Under the pieces are notes generated by a model. It was not told the origin of the DNA. It searched no databases and saw only the letters and a list, made by a program, of their open reading frames with translations. DNA of 64,000 nt, taken from assembly GCF_032062135.1 (NCBI RefSeq), contig NC_092862.1, positions 95,129,248-95,193,247 of the forward strand. Reading direction: 5' to 3'. How positions within the stretch are numbered: the first letter of the stretch is position 1; each line of letters starts with the position of its first letter. The translations under genes were made by a program, and so were the position numbers. Below are positions 47,991-60,900 of this stretch, in pieces. This stretch comes from Pyxicephalus adspersus (lineage: Eukaryota > Chordata > Amphibia > Anura > Pyxicephalidae).

Positions 47991-48424
47991 GAAGGGAGCA
48001 AAATGTCACTTTGTTCCCATTGACTTCTCACTAAATATTTTGAAAAATATACTTCAATGGTCAATGGTGCTTTAGTTAAAAATACAGGCCACATAACTCA
48101 ATAAGCTGATAAGCTGACTGTAAAAAACTGAAAGCAGATCTGAAATGATCTGACTTTGAGTAGTGTGTTTCAGCCTCTAATGATTACAAAAAAATTTTTT
48201 GTTGCCTTGTGTTTTTTTTATAGATATATTAGTTGCAAACATTAGTAACATATTCACAAGAACTGGTATAATATGCTACCTGTATTGCCTTGTATATAAG
48301 AAATAGAAAAACAAAAAAATCATGTGCTGATCACCATATGCATAGCTTGAATGTCAAAACCTGCATTTATTAAGAAGTTTGCTTATTAGATCTGTATCAG
48401 CAGGTAATGCAAGTTACTTGAATA
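47991..48424. other. Unassigned intron
   Basis: AT-rich, no recognised feature. Confidence 0.5.
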
Positions 48425-49159
48425 CAGGTAGTCCCCGGGTTAAGGACATCGGACATATGGACAACTCCTAGACACGAACAGGGCTTCCCTGCTCCTTCTG
48501 TGCAGGACGGAGGCTTGACAGAAGAAGACTTTTGCTAAACACAGCTGAGGTTGTGGGTAATCTAAAGCAGTGGTTGCCAACCTTTTCAGTCCCGCGGACC
48601 ACTAAAATCACCGACTCCCAACCGCGTATGTGCGGTGAGCTCGGTGTCACTCAATGAGGGGCACCTACCCCAGAGTGATGTCATTATGACATAACCTCGC
48701 CCAGTCTCCCATCGCAGATCTGAGCATGCAATGGGAGAGTGGGCGGGTTGTGTCTAGGGACACAGCCCGCCCACTTGCCCCGTGTCTGGGGTGCAGCGGC
48801 CAGAGGCGCGGACCATCACCGGTTGGCGTCTGCGGATCTAAAGGACTGAGCTCTTTCTGCAGCTTCTTGTAACTCTTTAATGACCAAGACCAAACTCTGC
48901 AGTTGTTTATTTTTGCATATCAAAGCACAGATTTCTCCAGAAGTTAATGAATGTCTAGGCGCCATAAAATTTTTTGTTTTTTCTTGCCTTGTTTGTGATT
49001 AACTCACAGTGAAGATTTTATATAGTAACTGACACCATGCTGCCTAATAATATGTTGAGACAAACATCTGTCCTAATTTAATTTATTAAAATAATGGACT
49101 GTTCCGACTTACATACAAATCTACAGTCCTTATCTCACATGTAACCCTGGGACTACCTG
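48425..49159. mobile_element. pogo/Tigger-like MITE
   Basis: It starts CAGGTAGTCCCCGGGTTAAG and ends GGGACTACCTG, flanked by TA on both sides, with inner CGGACATATGG / TTCCGACTTACATA arms. No coding capacity. It hosts a nested hAT-type MITE at 48568-48835. Confidence 0.85.
48568..48835. mobile_element. hAT-type MITE nested in the Tigger-like MITE
   Basis: It begins CAGTGGTTGCCAACC, and the right end carries GGTTGGCGTCTGCGG. It is flanked by an exact 8-bp duplication ATCTAAAG (48560-48567 and 48836-48843), the hallmark length for hAT. The interior is GC-rich. Confidence 0.88.
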
Positions 49160-49885
49160 TACCTAAATCTGTAACCCATTACTCTCAATTGTCTTTTTCT
49201 TGTCCTGGTGGAATTCCTTTGCTATCACAACTCATTTACCTAATTCTTAGATTTTTTTTCCCAAATTATGCTCATTACATTATTTTATTATTATTGTGTT
49301 TTTTTAGACTACTAGTGTTATTTTATTGGCTCCGTTTATTGGCTTGAAAAATGTAATATTAACATAAATTTACAAAGATTAACACACAGGTTATCATTCC
49401 TTCAAATAACAAAAACCTCAGGGCAGTGATAACAGATGTCTAGGGAGAAGCAAAGGGAAGCTACCTGAGGTTATATAAAATAACATTATATAATACCAAG
49501 ATGAACTAATGATGTCTGAGAAAATATGGCTACTGACAAATTAATGTTTGCTTTATGTAAAAAACAAAGATTTTACATCTTGGTGAGATTTATAGTTGTA
49601 AACTGAACATTCTTAGTAGAAAATTATGAGAGTTTAAAAAAAGTAGTGGTGTAATAGTTTGTGATACATCTTAAATTGTTTTTACTTCACACTTAAATTA
49701 AATTTTCTACAACATTTTAAATCAATAGTAACTTAAACCCCCTGTGTTGTAAAACAAGCACTAAAGCAAAAATATAATTGTTTTTCTGATTTTACAGTGC
49801 ACCAATTAACATGTTTAGTATTAAATATTACTTACAGTTTAGAAAAGTTATGGGCATCATTTTACACTACATCAATGCCATACTA
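49160..49885. other. Unassigned intron
   Basis: AT-rich, no recognised feature. Confidence 0.5.
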
Positions 49886-50020
49886 TAGACCTGATTTATT
49901 AAAGACTGGAGAAGATAAACTATCATGGGAGAACCTGGGTTATCTAGCAAACCTGGAATAGGTCTGGTTCAGGATTTAAAGCATTTGGCAATTATTAGCA
50001 AATGATTTATAGAAAATGTT
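49886..50020 (+). repeat. Hairpin repeat, left half only
   Basis: GACCTGATTTATTAAAGACT, CTAGCAAACCTGGAATAGG and TAGCAAATGATTTATAG match the left arm and loop of the hairpin family. The right arm is absent. Confidence 0.75.
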
Positions 50021-50177
50021 TTTAGTTTTCTTTTCTTAAAAGGTTTTATTTTCTTAAAAATCATTTAGGTAATTATATTCACCTTTTTTTTAAAATTTTT
50101 TGTTATCACCAGTCATAAAGGAGTCAGTTTTTAATGTAAAAAAAACCCTACACATGTAATATCTCTTTCCTTTTCTC

Positions 50178-50179
<2 letters not shown>

Positions 50180-50212
<33 letters not shown>
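50180..50212. repeat. (AT)n microsatellite
   Basis: About 16 alternating AT units. Confidence 0.95.
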
Positions 50213-50215
<3 letters not shown>

Positions 50216-52136
50216 AATGAGATAATTTGTGGTATAAATCTTTAAGAAATGTATTCATTCATTCATTTTCAGATGTTTATTACATCTATAATACATTTAT
50301 GATTCACTGTCATTTGTGATACAATAAGCATACAAAAAAAATCAACTTCAACCATTATTTGGCTTGCACCCGCCTACAATTTTTTCCCACCCGACTTAAA
50401 AACATTTCTGGGTTGAACACTGAAAGGCTTTGTACATTCAGGCATTTGTGTTGCTGAACAAATGCAAATGCCAGATTTGAGCTTGGGCTCTACATTACAC
50501 AGTGTATAAACTGATCATAGTTAAAAAAAATATAAAAGGCTGTTTGAACATAGAGGAAAAAGTAAAAAAAAAAAAAGTGAGCCAGCACTGTGTACATGTA
50601 CACACTATCATTAAAATGTAAAAAAAAAAGCTAAGAGCCAGGGCAAACGTTTTCAGGTAACAGAGATTTTGCATGACTTGGGCTTAATTTTAGGGTGTCC
50701 AAGCCTAAACCTTCTAAACTAAACCTAACCCAAATGACCTTCTCCTTTACAGAAATTCCCCCTTTTCTATACTATACAAACCCAAACTAAATGTAGACTG
50801 TATAAAAAAAAAAGACATAAATACCTCCTAATCTAGAGACTCCCTCAACTAAAACTGCTGAGCCCATAAAAAAAAATATTAAACAGTAAAGCCCCTGAAC
50901 TTTAAAATCTTCAACCTTCTAACCAACCAATTCTAACTCCCTAAAATCTAATCCCTAGTCCTCATTCTGAACCCGCAAAAACTAAAGCACTAAACTTTTA
51001 GGATTGCTAAAATATTCATAATTATAATAATTTCTACAACACTTTTTACTGCCTAAATCATGCCCATGAAAAAAGAAATATAAAACACCGCTTAAAAGCT
51101 CCTATAATGAAAGACCACAGCCATAAAGTCCCTGTCTCCATGGTAAAGTCCTCAAACACCCAAAATTCTTAACCTAATTCTCTTTTAAATCATCCAACCC
51201 TTAAAATCCCAAACTAATATCACAGCTCTTGGCATCTTAGGTAAAACTTGAAATGTTTAGGTCTGACTAGTTTATGTTCATGTAAAGTTTATGTAAACCC
51301 TGTCTCTAGTTTTATAATGTTGACACAAAGGTAAGAAAATTTTCAATATTTTAAAATTTACATTACTTTCATTAAAACAATGATGAATGATGAATGAAAA
51401 CATGATAATTGTCTATGATACACAGCGCTTAAGCAACCTAAATGTCACTCATTTAAAAATTTAAACAACCTAATATTAGGATACTATGTAAGAGTTATTA
51501 ATATCAGCAAGGTCAACATAAATATTTATCAGCATAACATACATAATACTCACTAAAACATGCCATCTTTTTACAAACTTAGAAGTCTAATAATAGGATA
51601 AACCTGAGTGGCAGAGAATGGACAAAGCGGCTACATATATGCAATACAAATTCCAAAACTAAGATATTTCCAAATGGAGTGCTCATTGCAAACAACTTTA
51701 AACTTTACTCTGTACCATCTACAATACTAATGCAGCCCATATGTCTTTTTCCAGTTACGCTGGCCTGAAGAAAACAGTTGAAGCATAATTGGAAAGGCAG
51801 TTCCCATATCATTTATAAATGACACAGCAGCACCATCTAGTGTTGTCTCTGGGATATACACTACTAGGGATGTTAAACATGTCAGAATTGTTTGAAATAA
51901 ACCTGACATGAAAAAAAAAAACATGACGACTGTCACTGCTGGCTTGCTTCATAAAAAAAAAAAATGGAACAAACCAGGCTTCAATACCAAGTTCATATAT
52001 GAATACTTGTTCTTGGTCAGAAAACTAAAGTATTTAAGCCAGAAATTTAAAATTAGGGGCCAGGCTACTAGAATTTTTTTTTAGAAGTTTGCAAAAACAG
52101 TCTTAATGTTTCCCTCATCCTACATGTCACAAAGAG
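50213..52136. other. SUGCT intron, unassigned
   Basis: AT-rich, with a C/A-rich stretch at about 50700-51230 that contains many CCTAA and CCTAAA strings. No exon or repeat family is recognised. Confidence 0.5.
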
Positions 52137-52509
52137 CAGGGGTGTCAAACTCAAATGCACAGTGGATCAAAATTAAAAACTTAGAAGAAGTCATGGGCTA
52201 AACTTGAAACTGAAATAGCACCGCTACTACAATTCCCTGCGTCAAGAAAACAGTCCAATGCAGGGCCTAATGTTGTGAGTGGCTGGAACTCCTTCTTCAC
52301 TGAAATAGCACCACTACTACAATTCCCTGCAACTTTAAAACAGTCCAATGCGGGGCCACGCATAGGCAGAAAGGCTGCTGGTTTATAGACACGAGTGATG
52401 CCAAGAATTGTAGTAGCAATGCTATTACAATGCAGCGGGGGGCCAGTTGCAATTCATACTATATGTTGCGGGTGGGATTTGGCCCGCGGGCCAGATTTTG
52501 CCACCTCTG
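52137..52509. mobile_element. hAT-type MITE with internal duplication
   Basis: The ends are CAGGGGTGTCAAACTC and GCCACCTCTG (complement CAGAGGTGGC), with GGCCCGCGGGCCAGATTTTG near the right end. Flanks ACAAAGAG and ACATAAAG are an imperfect 8-bp duplication. A block starting CTGAAATAGCACC and ending CAGTCCAATGC is present twice (from about 52209 and 52300). Confidence 0.8.
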
Positions 52510-53109
52510 ACATAAAGCATCTGGAGTCAGAGAAAGCCAGACAACTAACAGTTACAGATGGAAATCAACACTAGCATTAAAATACAGCTTATTTTTTAAG
52601 GAACAATTCATACTATACTGGTCACATTGAAAATAGTTGAAAGCAAAAAGGTAAACATATACATAAAGTATTTTTTTAGATTAAGGTCAGAATAGAAAAT
52701 AGTTAGAACCTCCAAAGTTGGGTAAGTCCACTTATAGTCACTGACCACTGGGAAAATAGGTCTACACTTCAGGAGGTTCTACCTCAATTCTGGTGTCAGT
52801 GACAACTCAAAAATGTTGGATTACCCATCACGGTTTTATGCAGAGCCAATAGTGAAGGTGATTCTCTCCAGTGGGGACAACAACAGCAATAAAAAACCCA
52901 GATAGGTTCCATCCTCTCACCTTTCTGTCATAAATTAAAAGAGAGCTTTGATTTCAATTGAGACTGAATTCACATAGACAAGCAGCCACCACCTCCCATA
53001 AGCCTAGTAGAAAGTATTCACAAAGTGCCTAGAGGCAGCATCTCTTTTCTCTACCAATCTATGTTGTTTTAAGTGAACCTCTTGAAACGTGTGAGATACT
53101 ATTTTTGAC
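52510..53109. other. Unassigned intron
   Basis: No recognised feature. Confidence 0.5.
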
Positions 53110-53443
53110 TTGTTTAGATGCAGGTTAGCACTCTGGCCTTTCCACTAAGTCTGAGGTTCCAATCTCGGGCAGAACACTTTCTGCATTGAGTTTGCAGGTT
53201 CTCCTTGTGTTTGTGTTGGTTTCCTCCCGTTACTCTGGTTTCCTCCCACATTCCAAAAACATGCAGTTAGGTTATTTGGCTTTCCCCTAAAATTGACCTT
53301 AGATTGTACTTAAGACATATGACTGAGGTTGAAACATTAGATTGTGAGCCCCTTTTAGGGACAGCTAGTGACATGACTATGGACTTTGTAAAGCAATGTG
53401 TAGTATGTCGGCGCTATATAAATACTGTGTAATAATAATAATG
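53110..53443 (+). mobile_element. tRNA-related SINE
   Basis: The head has TTAGCACTCTGGCC and a B-box-like GGTTCCAATCTCGG. It is followed by the conserved body (GAGTTTGCAGGTTCTCC, TTTCCTCCCACATTCC, AACATGCAGTTAGG) and a tail GACTATGGACTTTGTA, TATATAAATACTGTGTAATAA and a TAA repeat. The body style is the widespread vertebrate SINE type with a LINE-derived tail. The same tail alone is at 22009-22154. Confidence 0.85.
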
Positions 53444-55283
53444 CAGGATTGTGTAGCATTATAAAATTACTGTAGTTTAGCATATTTTGGTGTAGGATTA
53501 CTTATGTTAGGAGGCAGAAAATACACAAGTGCAACAAAATGTGCTTTAAGACAAGCAATTAAATACAAAAATGGTTGAACCCAACTGCGAGTATAGCAGC
53601 ATTTTTCTTTTTCACAGACCCAGAATCACAGGTTTAGAACAAGCATGCACCCAGTAAAATGTTAGGAGATCTAATAGGCATATATTTGTTCTAGGTCAGT
53701 GATTATCTCTTAACTAAAAGCCAAACAAGAACCTAAACCTTCAGATAAAGGTAACTGCAACTCCCGGATGTCTGTCCGAACAATGAATGGTCTTTAAAAT
53801 CTACATTGAATATAACTAAACTACTATAAAACCAAGTAAATGCTTGATGCAAATATTCTATTTTATATACTGCTGCTCCACTTTGAGAAGGGTAAGCAAA
53901 TCCAAGTCCCTACCTATACTATGCCTTTTTGCTCATAAAAGAAATAAATCTGGAGCCAGTCATGACATGTTAACAACATTCCATCACCAGGGAGGATTAT
54001 CTACAATTATCTCTCCCAATTCCTCTAATTGGTTCAGAGCCTCTCCCAGAAGTCTACAAAGGGGTCAATGTAATGATAGTCTGTTGGATGTAAGATGGCA
54101 TACCCAGCACTGTACATGGGTTTACTGATCTAAAGGTTTCTTCTTGAGAGATACAACTGATCTAGAGGGGATTTTTTCCCCTCAGCAGAATCAGAGTTTC
54201 ACTTTATATAACGTCAATGGCTGAAAAATCAATTCTAAAAATAAAATAGTAATGTTCAAGAGTTTAAAATAGAAGAAAAATAATTCTGGTTCCTATTTGA
54301 GTGCCCTTTAACTCTTATATAAAGCTCTGAGCTCTTTTTTAAGTGATCGCAATGTAATCTCTAGATAAATCCTCTGGCCCTTTCATAAAACCATTCTTAA
54401 TTATCCTTTAAATCCACACCAATTGATGCTAAGTACCACATTGATTCCTTACTGCATTTATATCCATTTGAAAGCTATTTGCGTCAATTGTACAAAAATG
54501 TGTTCTCCCTGCTTACGGTTTTGGTTTGAAATTCAAAGAACTGAATCCTTGATGAAAGAGTTGGAGGAACAAGATGAATCACGCACATTTCTTTAGTTAA
54601 TTTTATAAAAACGACCTCTTGCTCTTGTTGTAAACAAGAAAGGAAATGCATTATTTCAGCTGAAAGGCAATTTTTCACATACTAAGTTACATTTCTCATT
54701 TATACTTTGTAAGTTCCAAAGCTTTGAAAGTACCTTGCCTGCTGACTATTTTGTCATTTAGCGACATGTGAAACTATGGTTATATTTATCATATTGTGCA
54801 TATGCACTTGAAGACACTTTGCTATGCAATGAAGGCATTAATGTGCAAATCAACAGTTTTTATACATCAACTAGCTATATTTCTTTCATTAAATAAAGTG
54901 TATGTATTAAAAAAAAAGTAGGGAAGGGTTATAAACCTCCGAAACTTTGTCCACTTTGTAGAGATTTACTCACATTTCCTGTAAAATCTTTAATACAGAA
55001 AACCCTAAGTAAAGAAATTCTCCATGTAGACAGTCAAAAATATCAGATTAGGGGTCTTAATTCTTCTCTGCTTTCTGCAAAAATAATGGAAAAAAAACTT
55101 TCTAAAAACACTTCAATCTAATATGTACACACATATCCAGTGTTCAGGATACACATTTTTACATGATCCACAGAGTGCAAACCTTTTAATTTTTTTATCT
55201 ACATTTTGTTTGGGAGATTTATCTTTTCTTAGTGATTAGCATATGAACAGGAAGTGAGAGCACCTTCTCAATGTTTCCATCAA
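53444..55283. other. SUGCT intron, unassigned
   Basis: No exon or repeat is recognised. Confidence 0.5.
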
Positions 55284-55510
55284 ATTGCCTTATTTATTAA
55301 AGCTCTCCAAGACTGGAGAGGATACACTTTCATCTGTGAAGCTTAGTGATCCAGCAAACCTGGAATGAATTTCTGTAAAGTCATTTGCTATTTGTTAGCA
55401 AATGTTTTCAGTCCTGGACCAGATCCATTCCAGGTTTTCTGTGTCACTCAGCTTCACTTAAGAAAGTTTATCCTCCCTAGTCTGGGAGAACTTTAATAAA
55501 TCAGGACCAA
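55284..55510. mobile_element. Hairpin repeat, full copy
   Basis: The outer arms are TTATTAAAGCTCTCCAAGAC and its complement-like right partner, which ends AACTTTAATAAATCAGGACC. The inner arms are GATCCAGCAAACCTGGAATG and CATTCCAGGTTTTCTGTGTC, with a TTTGCTATTTGTTAGCAAAT loop. It belongs to the family at 15604-15817. Confidence 0.8.
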
Positions 55511-55741
55511 ATTTGGGGGCTTTTACCACCACAAAAAATGGTGTCAACAAAAAAAATGTGATTTTTAACAAGCTTAGAATTTGGGACATTAATTCAAAAG
55601 CTGCAAAAAAATATAATGTTTTGGTTAGATTTACCCCCTGTTGTATGTCAGTTGCTTATATTAGCCTAACATATATGATTTGATTGTTTATAAATATTTT
55701 TATATTCCTATTATGTTTTATATGGAAAACATGTTTAAATA

Positions 55742-56062
55742 CAGTTGATTCTCGTCTATCCGGCCTCCGTATTATCTGGCCTAATTTATAAAAAAAAAAA
55801 AAAAAAAAAAATCTTTATAATTAAATGCTGGGGGGCATGGCGGGCGTCTGCTGGGGTCCTCCTGAAGTTGAGATGTCCAACTCTCAACTTCTTCCGGCTC
55901 CACTTCTTCTGTGTTGGATGTCCTCGGGTGCGACGTGCAGAGTGCTGGCCCGTGTGTGGAGGTGAGTATTGTACTATATTAATTGAGCTCCGGACTATCT
56001 GGTCTTTTTATTATCCGGCCCGCCCTTCCGCCACATTAGGCCGGATAGTTCGGAGACCACTG
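55742..56062. mobile_element. pogo/Tigger-like MITE
   Basis: It is flanked by TA. The left end is CAGTTGATTCTCGTCTATCC and the right end is GATAGTTCGGAGACCACTG. The CTATCCGGCC...GGCCGGATAG inverted repeat is typical of Tigger-derived elements. The A-run at 55790-55810 and the GC-rich middle do not encode a transposase. Confidence 0.85.
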
Positions 56063-56439
56063 TATGTTTATTTTTTTTCTTTGGCAAATCCATAAAGCTT
56101 GTTTTCTTGGAAGAAAAAAAATAAATGTACTGGAAATATCTTTAAAAAAGCATGTTGTATCATTCTGTGCTCAGTTTCTAGCAGCATTAGAAGTACAGAC
56201 ATTTAAAAAAATGTAATACTATGTATGCTGATGACATGAAACAGGTTGAAAACAAGAACATAACATTTCAAAATAATTGATTAACTAACTAATATGATCT
56301 TACTGATTACAGATGTAGCAGTATGCTTAATATAGAACATGTAAAACTTAAAAAGGAACTTAAACTTAAAATTTAGACATATGAGGACATGTCCATGATG
56401 GTTGGTCCATCCAAAAGTTACATTTGAGTTTTAAGTAGA

Positions 56440-57990
56440 TGTAGTTTGCAGATGACACCAAACTATGTAATGGAATTAAGTCCATATAGGATGTTAATAA
56501 TCTACAAGCAGAACTGGATGTACTGTTTGATTGGGCAGCCAAGTGGCAAATGACATTTAACCTCCCTAGCGGTTCATTTCTTTCCGGTTTTATATGTCTA
56601 AAAGGGGTACATTGTTTTTCATGAAAATTATTTTACAGTATAATATAATAATATGAGTATATTAAAGAAACACAAAATCATTTAAAAACAATTAATTGAA
56701 TAAATTAAAAAATCTATATATTTAAAAAAAAATTGTTTAAAAAAAAAAAATTTAATTTAAAAAAAAAAAAAATATATATATATATATATATATTATACTC
56801 ATACTATTTTATATACTGTAAAATAAATGCTCTTGAAAACAATGTACTGCTTTTACACATAAAAATCCAATGTATTGCATTCAATACAGTTATTTTGTAT
56901 TGAATGCAATACAAATGGATTTTGAATTTCCTGCCCCGCCCGGCCGGGACGTACACACGCACAGACGTCACCGGGAACTCCCCCGGTGACTCTTTGGATG
57001 CAGAAGCAGGAAGAAGAAAGAAGACAGAGATCGCGGCGCTGGACCCCAGCGGATCAGGTAAGCGCTCTATTTACTAACCTTCCCTAGGTGTTCCGACCCC
57101 GAGTGTGACTTGGGGTTACCACTTGTAGCAACTTTTTTCTACCCCGAGTCACACTCGGGGTTACCGCTAGGGAGGTTAATATAGATAAATGCACTTGGGG
57201 GCTAATAACATGCATGCTTCATACTGTCTAGGGGGGTCAGAAATGGAAAAGAATCTGGGGGTTCTAGTAGATCATAGACTTAATAACAGCATGCAATGCC
57301 AAGCTTCAATATAAAAAGCTAGCAAAATACTTTCTTGTATCAAAAGAGGAACAGACTGCAGAGATGGAGACATTATCCTGCCCCTGTACAAAGCATTGGT
57401 CAGACCACATACGGAATATGCAGTCCAGTTTTGGGCACCAGTTCACATAAAGGACATTGTGGAATAGGAGAGAGTGCAGAGAAGGGCAAATAAACTAATG
57501 AAAGGAATGGAGGAGCTCTAAGGAGAAATTAGCTGAACTGAATCTATTCTCCCTTGAGAAGAGACGTATAAGGGGGGATATGATCACCCTGTAAAAATAT
57601 ATAAATGGTCCATATAGAGAACTCTCCTCCCAATTATTCACTTTGAGATCATTACAAAGAACAAGAGGGCACTCTTTGCGTCTGGAGGAAAGGAAGTTTA
57701 AGCTCCAGATAAGGAAGAAATTCTTCACGGTAAGGTGTGTGAAAATGTGGAATCGGCTCCCTCAGGAAGTAGTTCAGAAACTACTATAGATTGCTTTAAG
57801 CAAAAGCTGGATGTTTTTCTAGAAGCACAGAATATAACTGGGTATTAAGGCTTTAAAGTAAAAATAACTGTGACTGTTGATCCAAGGAACATGAGATTGT
57901 CTCATGGAATCAGGAAGGAATTTTTTCCCGTTGAAGCAAATTGTACCAGGGGTTTTTTGCCTTCCCCTGGACCAACTATGTCCACAGGAC
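56440..57990 (+). mobile_element. CR1-like LINE fragment split by a MITE
   Basis: The left piece (56440-56556) reads FADDTKLCNG, then LQAELDVLFDWAAKWQMTFN, including the reverse transcriptase FADD motif. After the MITE the text continues with NSMQCQASI, ILPLYKALVRPHTEYAVQFW, a RANKLMKGM stretch and DCFKQKLDVFLEAQ. This is the C-terminal part of a CR1/L2-type reverse transcriptase with stops and frameshifts. The 3' boundary near 57990 is approximate. Confidence 0.85.
56557..57179. mobile_element. piggyBac-type MITE, copy 3
   Basis: It is flanked by TTAA (56557-56560 and 57176-57179) and begins CCTCCCTAGCGGTTCATTTC. It ends CGGGGTTACCGCTAGGGAGG. It contains the central palindrome around TGTATTGCATTCAATAC (about 56870-56915), an AT microsatellite (56772-56792) and a GC-rich segment. 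It shares its layout with copy 1 at 1684-2202 and lies inside the LINE. Confidence 0.92.
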
Positions 57991-60900
57991 AAATGTAGGA
58001 ACAGCACAAAAATGCATCAGCAGGTACTAGGATAGGCTGCAATTTAGGGGACAGAGTTTGGCCAATGACTATAAAGAAAACTTTTCTTTCTGGTAATGTG
58101 GTACTTATGAGATGCAGACAGCTTCAGGTGTTTGTAAGTACCTTCAGGGCAGCTCCAGAGCATTTTAATATACAAAACATTTCTTTTACCTAGAAAGTTA
58201 AGGACAAGCTCGCCCTTCCATGACGGATATTATTGATGCCAATCATTTGACAATAAATAAGGGATTGTGGGAGAAACTCAAAATTTAAGATTCATTAAAA
58301 ATTCATGATCAGCTATAGATGCAAAATATGGCTTAGAGATTTCTCCAGGTATACTCTTAATCATTGATTGATTTCATATATTTAGCAGAGGCAAGAAATA
58401 CACATCTTGACTTTCCAATACTTCACTAAACCACCACAATACTCAACAGCAAGTGTATTCCATTTCTGTAAACAAAGATACGCCTCATTCCACTGAACCA
58501 ACCATGGTTTAATTACGACAAAATAAACATCCCTGCCATTATAGACTGACCTTTTTATCTTCATAACCTAAAAACATACCACCTTTTTAAACCAAGACTT
58601 TATATTTGTCTGTAAGTTTGATCGGGCTTACAGTATGTATTATGTTCATCATCATAGGTGCTTCCTAAGCACAGGAATTTGCAGAACTTTGCCCCTAAAG
58701 TACCCAGAGCAACCAAGTTTTTTTTTCTTCTTACATTGATCATTAAACACTATTTAGTCTATTTATGTTTTCACCCAAGATTCACCCAACTTTTACACAG
58801 TATTTACACATTTTGCACATTAGATTCAACAAAAAAAAATTGGATGAATCATATGTATAAGCTGATTTACATATTATCTAATTAAATCCAGTGTGAATTA
58901 AAAAAGTTGGATCTTGAGTGATTTATTTATAAATATAGTATTATATAATAAATAGTAATTATATAAATGTATAATGTTTTAACAGTACACACAAATTTAA
59001 TAAAAATCTAAACACTGAAATCTCAAATAAGCACATTTCTAAAGTGGGTATATAATAATACCAACACCATTAGTAATAAAACCCAGTGATTCAGCCATTC
59101 AGATGTTTAAGTATTATCATTGCTTTAGGTTTTATGGTGCAACAACTCTCTGCTGGCTTCCAGGTTGTTGACCTCCCACATGCACCACTGATGAACACTA
59201 TGACTAGCTATGCCAACACACTTTACACAAGCATAGTCCACTGCGGGTTTCATCAGGAAACTCACCCAGAGAATAGCCGTGCAGCCATCTCTGCAGCGTA
59301 TGCTTCTAGACAAATATGGCTACAAAAAGGCTGCAGGAGACCAGAAGTGCTGAGGTGCAACTATGGATGTAAAAAGATGAAAGCAACTACTTTCTAATTT
59401 ACATCTACAATATAAATTCACATTAATTTACTTGACTTGTCTATATCTTTTTTAACATAAGAACGAATATGCTGACAGCAACAAACATGGCTGGTTCTAA
59501 AATAACATAAATACAAATTTGTAGTGAAACAGCCAGCCTGATTCGATACAAATTACATGGACGTACATTGATTTTTTCATTATAATGTTAACTGTAAGGG
59601 GATGGGATAAATTAGGCAGCAAGTGAATAATCTATTCTTAATAATGAGGAGGTGTGTTGCAAATAGGAAATATGAAAAGGGCCAAAATGTTATGGCTAGA
59701 CAGGCTGAGAAATGGAATCATAAAAACAGCAAGTCTGGTGGGAGGTAAAAGTGGTCCCGGTATGCAGTGGTGGTCTAAGAAGTAAAACTGGTAAGTTGGT
59801 TCCAGGGTCATGAGGACCCAAAGCTAATATATGTGGTTGGTTAGGGAGGGGATCAAAGATTATTCAATTTGGTTCAAATCCCCCAGAAGTTCTACTGTAA
59901 CACAAATTACTATAAAAAAAATTGACAGTGTCTATGAGAGAAGGGTGTCAGAACTCACAGACATACCATCTTGTACGCACCATGCTGACCTTCTTTTTCC
60001 TGTTAAAAAGACTTACTGTGGAGCATCAGATCTAGACCATGGAGAAAAAAGAAAAGCCTAGTCTGGTCAATCGTATTTTTTTTAGATCATGTTGATGGCC
60101 TGTTTTGTGTGCAACATTGACCTTGAGACATGCTAGAAAAAAAATCTGAGCCTTAAAGTCCCAAGACTTATAGGACATTAAAAGGATTTGCTGGTAATAT
60201 CTTGTCAATGTGCCAGATAACTTCTAGATAAGTGCCTTGATGGATACACCTTGATGGACACACAATATTAGACAGGTGGTTTTGAGGTTGTGACTGACTG
60301 GTGAATGTGACAGTATTTATTAAAAACTTAAATATAAATATAGGTGAATTGGTCCTTTGGCACATCAGAAAGTACACATTATTTCCTTCTATATGCCCAG
60401 TTTAGATGATACAATTAGGCATCACACGTGGTATTATTTTAAAAAGTGCTGTCAATTGTAATTTGCTTCAACTGTTTAAAACTACGCTTCTCTTAGGTAT
60501 AGCCCCTGAATTTTATAGTTTAACCCTAATCTGTGTCAATCAGATTTTTGTCATAGTACTGAAGTCATGAACATGGAATTCATTCAGCTGTCATACATTA
60601 TGCAGCCTAAATAAGATCCTTTACCCATTAAACTTGTTTATTCTTTCTTTAAACTATTCTGTTTTTAGTCATTCAAGTAAATTCTTCCTGTCACAAATTC
60701 TTATTTCTCTTCCTTTGTGACCCAAAACCAGGTCAGTGCTATCAAAGGAACTGTTTACATGGGACAATAAGGAATCCCACTGCCTCATTAGAAAAACTAG
60801 CAGGCCATCATGTTTCAATATATCAAATATCCCTCTTCATTTCACTGCATTAAATGATCCCAGCTACCAGCTTGTTCACAATTGCAACCATCATTACTAT

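Noticed and set aside
59086..59397. 103-codon open frame with a hydrophobic N-terminus
   Set aside because: No family features beyond a chance signal-like start; overlaps an open frame on the other strand.
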